A stretch of DNA of 64,000 nt from Thermodesulfomicrobium sp. WS (GCF_027925145.1 NZ_AP027130.1:1364001-1428000); one strand, 5' to 3'. Shown: positions 35,639-47,100, counted from the first letter of the stretch. Numbers and translations are program-made. Notes: a model not told the origin generated them from the letters alone.

Positions 35639-36822
35639 AACGAGAAGCCTCGGGCTGCGACCAGGGCGTTGTGGATTTGGTGGAGGGGATGGATATCGGT
35701 GCGCAGAGGGGCGGCTGCGACCACGAAGGTCAGCCGACGCCGGCCGGACAAGGTCCCCAAGGAGCAGGCCGTCGGACACGCACTTACCGTCATGGCCACC
35801 TGACGGACAAGCGCTTCTTCCGTGGCCTGTGGTGCGTGGACCAGACAGGCGAGGCTCTCGGGGCCGACTCGAAAGACGCCGCCCCCGCCCACGGGAGCCT
35901 GCTGCAGGGTGCGCGCGACCTCCTGCAAGCAGGCAAAGGCCGCTACGTGACCGCGGTAATCGCGTATCTCCCGCAAGCCTTGCAGGCGCACGCTCACGAG
36001 CCACAGGTCCGGCTGCCCCTGGACCGCCTGGGCCTGGGTCACGAAGGCGGCGCGGCTGCCTAAGCCCATCAACTCCTCGGTGAGGATGCCTTGGCCGTCG
36101 AGATAAGGACGCAAGGCAGGAGATGCGTGTCTTTCAAGCTCCAAAGGAGTCCCGGAGAAGATCACCTGACCGTCATCGAGGATGCGCACGGCCTGGGCCA
36201 CGAAAAAGATGTCCGGCACGTCGTGGGTGATGATGACCGCGGTAAAGCCCAAGCGGGCATGGTACTGGGCGATCATGGTGAGCACCGTGTTCTTGCGCAG
36301 CGGGTCCAGACCGGTAGTGGGTTCGTCGAAGAAGATGACTTCGGGCCGGGTGATCAGGGCCCGTGCTAGGGCCACGCGTTTTTGCATCCCTCCGGACAGG
36401 GCCTTGGGGTATTGATTGATGGCGGAAGCGATGTCGAGCTGCTCGCACACCTCGAGCACCCGGGCGGCGCGCTCCTTGGGTTTGCCCTCGCCGCGCTCGC
36501 GCAAGGGGAGTTCGATGTTCTCGAACACCGTCAGCGAGTCGAACAGGGCATTGTTTTGGAACATGTAGCTCAGTCGCCGTTTGACCTCCCCGAATTGGGC
36601 CCGGGACATGCGGTTGTAGGCTTGCCCTTGAAAGAAGATTTCCCCTGCGTCCGGGCGCAAGAGGCCGATGGCGTGTTTGACGAGCACGCTCTTGCCGGTG
36701 CCGCTTTTGCCGATGATGGCGGTGATGGCGTTTTGTGGGATATCGAGACTGATGCCGTCGAGAACGACTTTCTCGCCAAAGGCCTTGCGGACGTTTTCGA
36801 AGCGGATGAGGGGCTCTGCCAT
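35635..36822 (-). CDS. mlaF: MlaF ATPase with C-terminal degenerate GGDEF-like domain
   Basis: A 395-residue protein. Residues 1-250 are a normal MlaF ABC ATPase: Walker A GKSGTGKS (38-45), Q loop, LSGGM (142-146), Walker B VIFFDEPT (162-169). Family members stop near residue 260-270, but this one continues for 130 residues. Residues 270-395 look like a GGDEF domain (WLVSVRLQGLREIRDYRGH, then CLQEVARTL, then VFRVGPESLACLV, then LTFVVAAAPL) with GGDEF changed to GPESL at 320-324, so no cyclase activity is expected. The ATG at 36822 is near mlaE; the upstream extension is not credible. Confidence 0.9.
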   Translation of the reverse strand: MAEPLIRFENVRKAFGEKVVLDGISLDIPQNAITAIIGKSGTGKSVLVKHAIGLLRPDAGEIFFQGQAYNRMSRAQFGEVKRRLSYMFQNNALFDSLTVFENIELPLRERGEGKPKERAARVLEVCEQLDIASAINQYPKALSGGMQKRVALARALITRPEVIFFDEPTTGLDPLRKNTVLTMIAQYHARLGFTAVIITHDVPDIFFVAQAVRILDDGQVIFSGTPLELERHASPALRPYLDGQGILTEELMGLGSRAAFVTQAQAVQGQPDLWLVSVRLQGLREIRDYRGHVAAFACLQEVARTLQQAPVGGGGVFRVGPESLACLVHAPQATEEALVRQVAMTVSACPTACSLGTLSGRRRLTFVVAAAPLRTDIHPLHQIHNALVAARGFSL

Positions 36823-36830
36823 GGCGCACA

Positions 36831-37613
36831 CTACATGAGGAAAGAGGTAATGGCGTAGTCCGCCATGAGCACGTACACGCACGACTGCACCACCGCCGAG
36901 GTGGTGGAGGCGCTCACCCCCCGCGCCCCGGCGCTGTCCCGGCGCAGATGGGTGTGAAATCCGCAATAGCAGCAGACACTCATGACCAAAAAGCCAAAGA
37001 CTACCGCCTTGATGAACCCGCCGGAGATATCGGAGAGCACCAAGGTGGATTGGATCTTGCTGAAGTAGATGCCTGCCCGCGAAGAGAGCAGGTGCGCCGC
37101 CAGGTAGCCGCCGAAGATGCCTACCACGTCGAAGACCGCGGTGAGCAGAGGAAAGGCGGCAAGGGCCGCCACCAGGCGGGGGGTGACCAAATGGCGCACA
37201 GGATCGATATCCATGGTCTCCAGGGCGTCGATCTGTTCTGAGATGCGCATGATGCCCAGCTCCGCAGCCGTACTGGAGCCTGCCCGCGCCACCACCATGA
37301 TGGCGGTGAGCACCGGCCCAAGTTCACGCACCAAAGACAGCGCCACCACCGTGCCTAGGGCCCCTTCGGCGCTGAATTTGATGAGCGTGTAGTACCCTTG
37401 GAGCCCCAGGACCATACCGGTAAAAAGCGCCACCAGGGCGACGATCCCCAAGGACCCCGCGCCAATGAACGCCACTTGGGCGACGATCTTTCCCCACAGC
37501 CGCTGCGGTCGCAACGGTTGCAGGAGGGCGTGAAGGCAGAACAGGGCGTAGCGGCCCAGATGCTCCACGAGAAATACAGTCCCCGCGCCGAGGCGGGAGA
37601 GGAAATTCGGCAT
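36831..37613 (-). CDS. mlaE: MlaE phospholipid transporter permease
   Basis: A 260-residue membrane protein with five or six helices. The MlaE signature RELGPVLTAIMVVARAGSSTAAELG is near residue 100 and RHLVTPRLVAALAAFPLLT near 140. First gene of the mla operon; it precedes mlaF by 8 bases. The ATG at 37613 gives the usual N-terminus; the longer frame has no ribosome site. Confidence 0.93.
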   Translation of the reverse strand: MPNFLSRLGAGTVFLVEHLGRYALFCLHALLQPLRPQRLWGKIVAQVAFIGAGSLGIVALVALFTGMVLGLQGYYTLIKFSAEGALGTVVALSLVRELGPVLTAIMVVARAGSSTAAELGIMRISEQIDALETMDIDPVRHLVTPRLVAALAAFPLLTAVFDVVGIFGGYLAAHLLSSRAGIYFSKIQSTLVLSDISGGFIKAVVFGFLVMSVCCYCGFHTHLRRDSAGARGVSASTTSAVVQSCVYVLMADYAITSFLM

Positions 37614-37706
37614 GATAGTTGTTCTCAAGGCTCGTATGGCGTTCCGATGGCAAGCGCGGTGCGTATCGCTGTTTTTGGACGATGCCAAGCAGGCAGTAGA
37701 TGGGGT

Positions 37707-38591
37707 TCAGAGGAGCTGGTAACTGCTTATGCTTACTGGGGCGGCAAGACTGGGGAGCACGCGCTCAAGGAGCACCCCTTCACGTTCCGGCGCACCGTGC
37801 CCGAAAGTGGCGCGAATGGCTAGGGCCACGAAGTGCACGGCTCGGTCCAGGGCAATGGGGAGAGAATCACCCTGGAGCAGGGCGCCGGTGAGTACGCTCG
37901 CAAACATGTCTCCGGTGCCTGGATAACTGGCCGGCACATAGTCGCATTCCACCCTCCAGAATTTGTCCGTGCGGCGGTCGTACGCCACGGTTTGGGTGCG
38001 ATCTGGGGCCGCGGCGGGAAGTCCCGTGAGCACCACCCAGCAGGGGCCCGTGACCGCCAGGCGCCTTGCCCAATCCTTGATGACCTGTGTGGGCAAGGCA
38101 GAAACCATGTCTAGGGGTTCGCCAAGGAGCAGCGCGGCCTCGGTGACGTTAGGAGTAATCACGTGGGCATGGGCAGCGAGTTTGCGCATGCCGGCCACCA
38201 TAGCCTCGTCCATGGTAGGATAGAGGGCGCCGTTGTCTCCGAGCACCGGATCCACCACGATGAGGGCGTCTTTCCCCACCGTGGCGCAGGCTTCCTGGAC
38301 GATGCGGATTTGCTCTGGGGATCCGAGAAATCCCGAGTAGATGGCGGCAAAGCGCAGTTCCAATCGCTGCCAATGGGCGAGGATGGCCGCCATGTCCTCG
38401 GTGAGGTCGCGAAAATGAAAGCCGGTGAAGCCCCCGGTATGGGTGGAGAGCAGCGCCGTGGGCAGGGCGCACACCTGGAAGCCCAGGGACGACAAAATGG
38501 GAATGGCGGCTGCCAGGGAGCCGCCGCCAAAGCCCGAGAGGTCATGAATGGCGGCTATTCGCCGCACTGCCGTGGGGACCGGAGGCTTCAT
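37707..38591 (-). CDS. pdxY: Pyridoxal/pyridoxamine kinase
   Basis: A 294-residue kinase of the PdxK/PdxY branch of the ribokinase family that phosphorylates vitamin B6 forms. Family segments are IHDLSGFGGGSLAAAIP near residue 15, YSGFLGSPEQI, VVDPVLGDNGALY near 112 and the catalytic YPGTGDMFASVLTGALL near 222. The start overlaps the stop of the HU/IHF gene in ATGA, so they form an operon. Confidence 0.88.
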   Translation of the reverse strand: MKPPVPTAVRRIAAIHDLSGFGGGSLAAAIPILSSLGFQVCALPTALLSTHTGGFTGFHFRDLTEDMAAILAHWQRLELRFAAIYSGFLGSPEQIRIVQEACATVGKDALIVVDPVLGDNGALYPTMDEAMVAGMRKLAAHAHVITPNVTEAALLLGEPLDMVSALPTQVIKDWARRLAVTGPCWVVLTGLPAAAPDRTQTVAYDRRTDKFWRVECDYVPASYPGTGDMFASVLTGALLQGDSLPIALDRAVHFVALAIRATFGHGAPEREGVLLERVLPSLAAPVSISSYQLL

Positions 38592-38866
38592 CGGTCGTTG
38601 ACTGCATCCACGAGCCCTTTGCCTGCCTTGAAGAAGGGCAGTCGCTTGGGTCGTACTTCCACGGTCTCGCCGGTTTTGGGATTGCGGCCCGTGTAACCGT
38701 CGTAGTGCTTGATCTTGAAGCTGCCAAACCCCCGGAGCTCTACACGGTCGCCGCGGAGCATAGCCTCGCGCACAGCCTCAAAAAAGGTTTCCACAGTCAT
38801 GGTGGCCTCGTCATGGGTAATACCCGCGCGCTCCGCCAGGGCTTGGATGAGATCGCTCTTGTTCAT
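38588..38866 (-). CDS. HU/IHF-family DNA-binding protein
   Basis: A 92-residue DNA-bending protein. It starts MNKSDLIQALAERAG and has the beta-arm segment GFGSFKIKHYDGYTGRNPKTGETVEVRPK; the GRNPKTGE tip is shared by HU and IHF. The extended arm and FFKAGKGL resemble the IHF-beta type, but HU cannot be excluded. It is co-transcribed with pdxY. Confidence 0.9.
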   Translation of the reverse strand: MNKSDLIQALAERAGITHDEATMTVETFFEAVREAMLRGDRVELRGFGSFKIKHYDGYTGRNPKTGETVEVRPKRLPFFKAGKGLVDAVNDR

Positions 38867-38903
38867 GACAACTCCTTACAACTCCTTGGAACACGGGTTG
38901 AGA

Positions 38904-41219
38904 TTATGCATTGAGGGATGCCACGAGTTCGCGCAATGCCCCCACCTGCTGCGCAAGGTCGCTCACGGCCTGCGCGGATTGGGTCATGGCCTGGGCTGCT
39001 TCGCTGGCGATGGTGGAAATCTCCGCCACCGAGCGGTTGACCTCTTCCGAGGTGGCGGATTGTTCCTCCGCAGCCGTGGCGATGGAAGTGATCTGGCTCA
39101 TGGATACTTCCGCAATGCGGGCAATGGCCATCAGCGCTTCCCCCGCCTTGGTCAGCAATTGATGGGTGTTCTCCACCGCTTGAGATACTTGAGCCATGCT
39201 GTGGACGTTATGACTCACTCCCGAGGTGATGGCCTCGATGGATTGGGTGACCTGACCGGTGGCCGCCATAGTGCGCTCGGCGAGCTTGCGGACTTCGTCC
39301 GCCACCACGGCGAACCCCCGGCCCGCGTCTCCGGCTCGGGCCGCCTCGATGGCGGCGTTGAGGGCCAACAGGTTGGTCTGATCGGCAATATCGGCGATGA
39401 CGTCCACAATGGAGCGAATGTCTGCAGCCTTGGATCCGAGGGCGTTGATCTCTTGGGCGAGCGCTGCAGATCGCTCGCGCACTGCCGCCATGGCCTCGAT
39501 GACCCGCTCCACGGCCTGGTTGCCCTCGTGGCTTTTCTCCTGCACCTCTTGCGAGCCGCGCACGGCTTCGGCTGCGTGTTTGGCCACTTCGAGCACCGTG
39601 GCGTTCATCTCTTCCATGGCCGTGGCTGCTGCCGCAGTGCGGTCGCGCTGCACCTCGGTACCGCGAGACACCTGCTCCACCTGGGCGGCCAGCTCGTCGG
39701 TGGCGGTGGCGATGTGCTGGGTCAGGGAATCCACTTGTCCTGCCACGGCCAGCAGCCGCTTTTGGCTCGCCTCGATGGCCTCCTTGGCCCCAACGATGTC
39801 CGTGAGGTCCATCCAGATGGAGGAGGAGCCCAAAAAATTGCCGTCGAGATCGAACAGGGGAGTGCAGTCGATGCGCACGTGGATGGTTTTTCCGGTGCGA
39901 GTGGTCAACGTCCGCTCCACACCCAAGCGCGCTTGGCGATCCTTGGCCACCTGCGCGGCAACGCTCTCTCCGGGCGCATCGCCGAAGATGAGACGATTGA
40001 CGTCTTTGCCCTCCCAGTCTTCAGGGGCGCCGGGGATTTCTAAAACGTCGAGCATGGCTTGGTTGCAGCGTACGACCTTGGCATTGGGGCCGCAGATGAC
40101 GTTCGGTACTTTGATGGATTCGATCACCCCTTGGGTAAAGCCCATGCGCTCTTTGATGGTCGCGGCCATGCGGTGGATGGCGTCGGCAGTGGCGCCGATG
40201 GCGTCCCGAGCGCCGTAGTCGATGTGCACATCGTACTGTCCACTGGCGATATCTTCAGCAGCTGCAGCCATGCGTCGGATGGGGGCAAGGAGCAGGGGGA
40301 CGAGTAGCAGCAAGGTGCCAAAGGCAAGGAGGGCTGCTGCAGCCATGCCCATACCCGCAGATTGGAGGATTTCTCGGTCAAGGCCGTGCAAGGTCTCAGC
40401 CGCAGTCATGGTGAAGAAAATATCCCAGCCAACGGCTGACACGGAGCGTTTGCCCGCGATCTTCGCTTCCCCATCCCAACGATATTCGACGATGCCATCA
40501 CTGGCTGCTGCAAGCTGGGCTGCCGCAGGGATGGACTCCGCCGCTGGGCGGCCCATCAGTTCCTTGCGCGGATGGTAGACGAGGATCCCCTGGGCATCGA
40601 TGATGAATGGGTAGCCTTTGCCCTGGATAGAGGTGCGATCCAACACCTGGAGGAGCTCTGGAGTGAGTACGCGCTTGCCCGTGAGTAGCGCGCCGACCAC
40701 CCGGCCTTCCCAAAATATGGGGCGGTATTCCACCAAACGGAACACTCCGTCGATAACCTCTTCGCCCTCCACAGGGCGCCCTTCCGCCAAAGACTTGGCG
40801 GCATAGGTATTGGTGAGGGGCTCGCCTACAGGCCGTCTTCCCTGCACCTCGCGGTTGGTGGATACCATAACGAACCCGCTGGGGGTGCGGGCGTAGATGC
40901 TCGCCAGGGTATCGTATTGGAGACGGATGCGGTCTGTCACCAAGAACGCGGCGTCGTAATTGGGGCCTACGGCGCCCGGATCGATCAGGGTCTGGGCAGC
41001 ATCGGAAGTGGCCTTGAGCCGGGCGCGGGTGCTCTCCACATACAGACGGACGGAGCCAGCTAGTTGGTCCACCATGTTTTGGGACATGGCCTCGCCGAGG
41101 CGTACGGCGCCATCGCGCACGTGCACGAAGATGATGGTGGACGACAGGGCCACGGCGGCCAGCATGAGCGCACCCACCACGCTTTGGAGTTTGAGTTGGA
41201 AAGGGAATCTACGGGACAT
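38904..41219 (-). CDS. Methyl-accepting chemotaxis protein with Cache and PAS domains
   Basis: A 771-residue chemoreceptor. An N-terminal helix is followed by a periplasmic Cache-like sensor (about 40-290), a second membrane helix (about 300-325), HAMP, a PAS domain (about 380-500, with [17 protein letters not shown] and [13 protein letters not shown]) and a signalling coiled coil. The conserved hairpin tip [18 protein letters not shown] with [14 protein letters not shown] is intact, so it should couple to CheA/CheW. The ligand is unknown. ATG 41219 follows GGAGGG. Confidence 0.93.
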   Translation of the reverse strand: MSRRFPFQLKLQSVVGALMLAAVALSSTIIFVHVRDGAVRLGEAMSQNMVDQLAGSVRLYVESTRARLKATSDAAQTLIDPGAVGPNYDAAFLVTDRIRLQYDTLASIYARTPSGFVMVSTNREVQGRRPVGEPLTNTYAAKSLAEGRPVEGEEVIDGVFRLVEYRPIFWEGRVVGALLTGKRVLTPELLQVLDRTSIQGKGYPFIIDAQGILVYHPRKELMGRPAAESIPAAAQLAAASDGIVEYRWDGEAKIAGKRSVSAVGWDIFFTMTAAETLHGLDREILQSAGMGMAAAALLAFGTLLLLVPLLLAPIRRMAAAAEDIASGQYDVHIDYGARDAIGATADAIHRMAATIKERMGFTQGVIESIKVPNVICGPNAKVVRCNQAMLDVLEIPGAPEDWEGKDVNRLIFGDAPGESVAAQVAKDRQARLGVERTLTTRTGKTIHVRIDCTPLFDLDGNFLGSSSIWMDLTDIVGAKEAIEASQKRLLAVAGQVDSLTQHIATATDELAAQVEQVSRGTEVQRDRTAAAATAMEEMNATVLEVAKHAAEAVRGSQEVQEKSHEGNQAVERVIEAMAAVRERSAALAQEINALGSKAADIRSIVDVIADIADQTNLLALNAAIEAARAGDAGRGFAVVADEVRKLAERTMAATGQVTQSIEAITSGVSHNVHSMAQVSQAVENTHQLLTKAGEALMAIARIAEVSMSQITSIATAAEEQSATSEEVNRSVAEISTIASEAAQAMTQSAQAVSDLAQQVGALRELVASLNA

Positions 41220-41309
41220 CAATCCCTCCGGATACGCAGTGATTCCGTGCTTCGTTGCCGTAATCTGGTGAAAAAAACAAGTCTTTTGTGGATTCCGATG
41301 GGAAAAGCG

Positions 41310-41495
41310 CTATTTTTTGCGGTTCCGCAAAAGCAGAATACGAGTCCCTGCGGCGAGAAGTCCGCAGATGACGGCGAGAAAAAAGGCCTTGGCTGGCTCG
41401 TAGCCGAACCAGCGGGCGATCATCCCGAGGGCGCCGCCCACGAGGATGCCGCGCAACAGGATTTGCCGGGGGGCGTCACGGTGTTCGTCGTGCAT
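41310..41495 (-). CDS. Small two-helix membrane protein of unknown function
   Basis: A 61-residue protein (start MHDEHRDAPRQILLRG) with two hydrophobic helices separated by GYEPAKA and a basic end RNRKK. The ATG at 41495 follows TTGGAGAACTACC. I do not recognise a family. It lies 34 bases after the PEP-synthase-like gene and could be the last gene of that cluster. Confidence 0.55.
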   Translation of the reverse strand: MHDEHRDAPRQILLRGILVGGALGMIARWFGYEPAKAFFLAVICGLLAAGTRILLLRNRKK

Positions 41496-41529
41496 GGTAG
41501 TTCTCCAAGTGCGATGGACTGCCCCCACG

Positions 41530-44181
41530 CTAGGTGTTGGAAGCAGGGGTTGGCAAGGGCTGCTCGTAGAGCCAGCGCATTTGCGAAAGAAGCCGCTCGC
41601 GGTAGGCCGCGACCAAATCTTCTTGGGCCATGACCATGTCCAACTGCCGGGTGTGCATGATGAGGTGCCCGAGCAGTTCCAAATGCTTTTCGATGAACGC
41701 CGCCTCGCAGTCGTCCATGCGCGCCGCGAGATTGTCGCCGCGCACCTGGGTTTGGAAGTGGAAGGCGTCAAGGAGTTCTGCCACCAGCCGGGCGCGGCGG
41801 GCACGGCGGGTTTCGTCGGCAGCCCCGCCTTTGAATTGGAAGCGGATGTAGTTTTCCCGCGGCCGGGGGCCGGCCATGGTCTCCACGGACGTGAAGTGGT
41901 AGCCGAATCGGCATTGCATGGAGCAAAAATGCCGGGCGATGACAAAATAGTTTTTGGTGGCGTATTGGGAGGCGCCCCCGGGTTCCAGATTGGGGTTCGT
42001 AGCGCTTTGAAAAAGCACGGACATGAACCCACGGCCATCGAGGGTCGGCGGCCCTTCCCAGGGAAAGGCCACGATTCCCCGCCATAGGGCAAGCATGGGG
42101 ATGCTGGCGATGGAGGCCAAATCCACATAACGTCCTGTGACCTCACGGGTAAAGCCGTCATCGAGGTTGAGTACCCACCACTGCATGGGGACCACGGTTT
42201 TGAGCTGTTTGCTTGCCCGCGGCGAAAAGGGATGATCCCGGCCAAAGGCGAACATCTCGGTCACCGCCTTTTCGTGGCAAAAACGGGTGATGTCGTGGAG
42301 CGTGGTGCAATTTTTCGCCCGGAATCGGGGGCTGTCCGGGTCGGTGAGGGTGAGGGGCAAAATGACCTCGGCCAGTCGCTCCAGGGTTTGGTACACGGGA
42401 GAGCCTGCCAGAGGCGGCCGCGCGGGTTTTTGGACAAGTAGGACTTCCACACGGCCTGGGTAGATGCAGGTGTTGGAGGCATCAACCGTCACCATTTCCC
42501 CTGGGGCGAGTATGGCCGTAGCTCCCGGGACGCCAAAGAGTGCCGGGATGCGGAATTCCCGCGCCACGGTACCCAGGTGCCCGGCGGTGCTGCCGCGCTC
42601 GCTCACCACGGCGCTGGCCTGGGGGAGTACGGCCGCCCATTTGGGCAGAGCGTCCGCACATACCAGTACGGCGCCCTGGGGAACGGTGAGCATGTTCACG
42701 TTGTTGCGGAGTATGTGTACCGGACCACATCCCGCTCCGGGACTGACGGTCTGGCCGCCGCAGATGCGCGCAGAAGTCGTGATGGCTGCTGGCGCCAGGG
42801 TGTCGGGTTGCGGGGACTCGGCCCGGATTTCCAAGGGACGGGCCTGGAGGACGACAAGCGTATTTGCCGGAGTGAGCGCCCATTCCACATCTTGGGCCGT
42901 GCCGTAATGGTCCTCCAGAAAAAGCACCATGCGGGCGAGCTCTATGGCTTGAGAGTCGGTAAGGCAGGGGCGGGTGCGGGCACTTTCCTCCACCGTCTCC
43001 CTGCGCACGCCTTCGGTGGCTGCTTGGACGATGCGCCAGGATTTTTCCGCGATGTCCCTGACCGCAAGACGAGGCGGGTCTTCCCGCGTCACCTGGTACT
43101 GGTCCGTGGGCGCACTGCCGTCCACGACGCCCTTGGCGGCACCTAGGGCCGCGGTGATGTGCACGTGGGTGTTTTGGGGGTCCACAGGGCTGCGGGAATA
43201 GGCCACGCCGCCAGCAGCGGCGTCCACCATGACGAGACACCCCACAGCCATAAAGACCTCGTCTTCCCGGATCCCCTTGCGGTGCCGGTATACGGTGGCA
43301 TGGGGCGAATACTTGCTGGCGAGGATCTCCTTGTAGGCATCCACCAGACTTTCTTCGCTGAGGTTAAGGAGTGAGCGGTGCTGGCCTGCGAAGCTGGCCC
43401 CGGCGGCGTCTTCGCCCACAGCGCTGGAGCGCAGGGCCACGCGCGGGGCGTATCCCAACCGGGCCTTGAGGCGGGCGTATCCATCGAGGATGGCCTGCTG
43501 GACCTCTTCCGGAACCGGCGCGTCGAGGATTTTTGCCTGGATACGCGTGCAGATGTCCAAAATGGAGAATGACGGTGTCTCGCTAGTGGCTTCCACGTCA
43601 AAGAGGGCGCCACCCATGGCGTGGGACTGCACCATGCAGGCGATTTCTTCGCCCAGGCCGTTATGCCGGAAAAACGTCTGGCAGGCCGTAGCGGTAATGG
43701 CAAAGCCGTCGGGTACCGGGATGCGCAGACGCCGAAGTTCTCCCAAGTGGGCCATCTTGGCCCCCACGTCGTCGGCCATGGCGGCGGAAAGTTCGTGGAG
43801 ATCAAGGACTAAGGCCGAAGTGCCCACCACTTTTCGGGGCGCCAAGCGGGTGCGGATCTCTTCGGCAACGGCGTGGAAGGCGAGTGGGAGGTCGGGGTAG
43901 CGTTCTGGGGCCAGGGCGCGCAGGCGCTCCACCATGCTGTAGACCTTGGTGAGCAGGGTCGTCACCGTGGAGCGCAGAAAATACATCCCAAAATGACGCT
44001 CGCCGTGTAGGGCGGCCTCCAGGGCGGCCATGAGGTCGAGACTGGCGTTGTTGGCGGCAAGCAGGCGCTGGAAGTTTTCGTAGCGAGCCCGGAAGATGGC
44101 TTCCTGATCCTCGGCGTCCGCCGCAGACAAAGGCGGTGGGGTCCGGCCAAGAAGGCTTTGGATGGCGCGCATAATGCCCAT
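41530..44181 (-). CDS. PEP-synthase-like ATP-dependent phosphotransferase
   Basis: An 883-residue protein. After about 130 residues of unknown fold come an ATP-grasp pyruvate-dikinase domain (about 135-460, with RIPVPDGFAITATACQTFF and RSSAVGEDAAGASFAGQH) and the swivelling phosphohistidine domain with GSTAGHLGTVARE near 540. The final 250 residues lack the PEP/pyruvate barrel of true PpsA (no NDLTQ-type motif) and have instead a Trp-rich segment and Cys residues. It therefore phosphorylates an unknown acceptor. ATG 44181 follows AGGAG. It follows the 1013-residue gene by 8 bases. Confidence 0.75.
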   Translation of the reverse strand: MGIMRAIQSLLGRTPPPLSAADAEDQEAIFRARYENFQRLLAANNASLDLMAALEAALHGERHFGMYFLRSTVTTLLTKVYSMVERLRALAPERYPDLPLAFHAVAEEIRTRLAPRKVVGTSALVLDLHELSAAMADDVGAKMAHLGELRRLRIPVPDGFAITATACQTFFRHNGLGEEIACMVQSHAMGGALFDVEATSETPSFSILDICTRIQAKILDAPVPEEVQQAILDGYARLKARLGYAPRVALRSSAVGEDAAGASFAGQHRSLLNLSEESLVDAYKEILASKYSPHATVYRHRKGIREDEVFMAVGCLVMVDAAAGGVAYSRSPVDPQNTHVHITAALGAAKGVVDGSAPTDQYQVTREDPPRLAVRDIAEKSWRIVQAATEGVRRETVEESARTRPCLTDSQAIELARMVLFLEDHYGTAQDVEWALTPANTLVVLQARPLEIRAESPQPDTLAPAAITTSARICGGQTVSPGAGCGPVHILRNNVNMLTVPQGAVLVCADALPKWAAVLPQASAVVSERGSTAGHLGTVAREFRIPALFGVPGATAILAPGEMVTVDASNTCIYPGRVEVLLVQKPARPPLAGSPVYQTLERLAEVILPLTLTDPDSPRFRAKNCTTLHDITRFCHEKAVTEMFAFGRDHPFSPRASKQLKTVVPMQWWVLNLDDGFTREVTGRYVDLASIASIPMLALWRGIVAFPWEGPPTLDGRGFMSVLFQSATNPNLEPGGASQYATKNYFVIARHFCSMQCRFGYHFTSVETMAGPRPRENYIRFQFKGGAADETRRARRARLVAELLDAFHFQTQVRGDNLAARMDDCEAAFIEKHLELLGHLIMHTRQLDMVMAQEDLVAAYRERLLSQMRWLYEQPLPTPASNT

Positions 44182-44189
44182 GGCAGCTC

Positions 44190-47100
44190 CTATGCGGTGT
44201 CCTGGAGTGGAGCATGGAGGCGGCGCCATGCGCCAAGCCGCTCCATGTCCCGCAGGTAGGATTCATAATGGTCCAGGTAAAAGGCCAGGGCTTTGGTGAA
44301 ATTCTTCCCCACCAGGCCGTCCACGAGCATGCGGCTGGTCTCCCGGAAGCGTTTGAGCACCAGCTGGGAGCGGAAAAAGATCAACCATTCTTCCTGGGTC
44401 ATGGTGCGGACGATCTGGCGCAGGGCGCTTCTCGCCCGCGGCTGGTAGTACCAGAAGTACATGAGGTCCAAGGCGTTGACGATGAGCATCTGCTCCAATT
44501 CCTGCGCTTCGAGATTGAGGGTGTCGAGGAATGCCTTGGGCGTTTGCAGCATCTCGAGCACGTCTTCTTCGGGAAAGATGGTGTCGAGCCGGGCGAAGGT
44601 ATTGAAGAGCATGGTGAGCTTGGTGCGGTAGTCCCGCAGACGTATGGCGATGTTGGCGTTGCGGTCGGCCAGTCCTTCGATTCCGCCGGCAACGGTGTCG
44701 GAGGCGAGTTTGGAGAGGATGGCGGCTGCAGCTTGGAGGGTGGCGCCGGGGTCAGCGGTCCCAAAGGCAAGGAGGATCCCCTCCGCGATATCATTGTAAA
44801 GGAGCGCCACAGGGATGGAGATGATGGAGCGGAAGAGGTTGCCGATGGCCGCAGCTCGGGGCAGCCCCCGCCATAGATTGTGGGAAAAGATGTACAATCC
44901 GTTGGCAGCCGCCATGATGGCATAGAGGAGCACCGGGTGGCTCGCCACGGTGATGCCCAAACCATGGTGGAGCAGCAGGGTTTTGACGCAGTAGTCGAGG
45001 AGCGGCACGGAAAAACCGGTAAAGAGCAGGGAGTCCGCAATGCGGTTGGCGCTGATGAGCGATCGCCAGGGCAGTTCGCTTGGGCGTTTGAGCCCGCCGC
45101 CACCGAGTACGGTCTGCAGCACGTTGCGAACCCCGGTGATGGCAAACCAGATGAAGGCTCCACCATAGGCGAGCACCCACCAGTCCTTGGTGAGGGCAAA
45201 GGTGAGAAAAGCGGGGATAAAGCCGATACATACCTTGAGGATGTTTTTCAGGTGGGAATTCAAGGTGCCCCAGCGTCCTTGTATGGAGGCTTGGGGCGAC
45301 CGGCTTCCTCCCAACCCTCCCAAGGTCACCACGTTGCCCGGACCATCGCTCCACGCCAAGTGTTGTACTTCCCACGACAGGGAAGGCGGCGGCAGGAGTC
45401 CCAAAAGGCGGGCAGCCCAAGAGAGTTGGCCGTGTTCCACGCTTTGGCGCAGGTGGCGCACCAGATGGGCCCGCAAGGGCAAGCGGAGGCGCTGGGGGTT
45501 TTGGGGATCATGGATGGCGGCTTGGGCGCGTTGAGGTAAGGTTTCGGCCACTGCCAGTCCCATGCCGTAGAACCGCCGCGATTGTCCGGTGGAACTGCTG
45601 CCGGCGCGCACGCCCATGGGGCGGCCGGCGTATGCTTGATGGAGAGCGGGGAGATGCTCCAAAATCGCAAGCAAGTCCTCACAGCGCGTGGTCATGGCCG
45701 CGAGCTCGGCCTCGAGCGTTTTGCGCTCGGCGTCGGTATTTGCCTGGGAAACGCGGCGGGAAGCAGCCTCACGCTCCTGATGGTAGTCCCAGACGATGCT
45801 GCGCACCACCCGCTTGAGGGCGATGATGTGTTCATCGCCCAAGGCTTGCTGGAGTTCCGCGAGGCGCTGGGAGACGCGCTGCGGATTGGTGATCTCTACG
45901 GCTTCGGCGCAAGAAGCCTCTACCGGTCGGCCACCGATGAGCGTCTTGAGGTTGTAGATTTCCAGGTCTGTGACCAGGCCATTGCATTGGGCGACGATCT
46001 CCAGCACATCGGCCACCGTCAGGTTGCTTGGGTTGAGCACAAAGCGCGAGGCAGGCTGGAGTTCGGCGAGGTGCTGCAGGAGCTCTTTGGGAGAGCGGCG
46101 CAAGAGTGCCGGCACGTGCACATCGTCGGACGGTTGCGTGGGATCATGGAGGTGCGGATTGCGGCAGGGCTGGAGGTAGTGGTGGATGAGGTATTCGGAA
46201 TCCACCTCCTCCAACGGGACACGGGCACGGTGGTGGGCAGAAGGGTGCTCGGCCGCGGCGTTATGGATGCTCGTCTCGATGTGGCGCGCGAGGTGTAGGA
46301 GTGACGGCTGCCCTTCGCCGACGAATTGCAGGAACTGCTCCTGGGATATGGGCGGAGGCAGGAAGCCGAGCAACTCGCCAAGGCTACGGCGGTGGGTGGT
46401 GTTGTAGGCATCGAGGGCGCCAAACACGTAGCGCTGGTGGTAGCGGGAGACCTGACGGCCGGCTTCCATGAAGGACTGCACGGCGGGCGCAGCGAGAAAG
46501 CGGCGGAAGGATTCGGGATCCGGTAAGGAAAAGGGCTCCCAGGTGAAGCGAGCATAGAGGTCTCGGAAGCGGGCACGGACCTCGATGCCGATACGCACGC
46601 GCATGTCGAGAATGGCGGCGGCCTGCAGGAGTTCTTCGGCCACCTCTGGGGTGACGAAGTTGTAGTACACCACCGTGAGGTGGCGGATCCCCTTGATCCA
46701 CGCATCCATGACCAGGTGCGTCGGGGTTTTGCGGCCTTTGGTGTTGGCATCGTGCACGTGGTCGTCAAAGGCCACCTGATTCCACTCTTCGGGCATTTCC
46801 AGGAGATGGTAGTGGGCAAGGGCCCGGCGCACCTCCCGGGGGCGGCCGGTGGACACGGCCCGAAAGGCGTGGGCCAGGCGCAGTTGGGATGCGGTATCGC
46901 CCTGGTGGCGGATGAGGTCCTTCATGATCTGCATGAGTACTCGGGCGGTGTTGCGGGGCAGGCGCACGTCCGCGGTGAGGAGTACTTCGTCGCGCAGCAT
47001 GGTGAGGGCGGCCAGACGCTCCGGCGCCTTGTCTGCGGCAAGGGAGCCCAGGAGACTGGCCACGGCATAGGCGATGCGCAGCCCTCGAGGAGCGGCCAGT

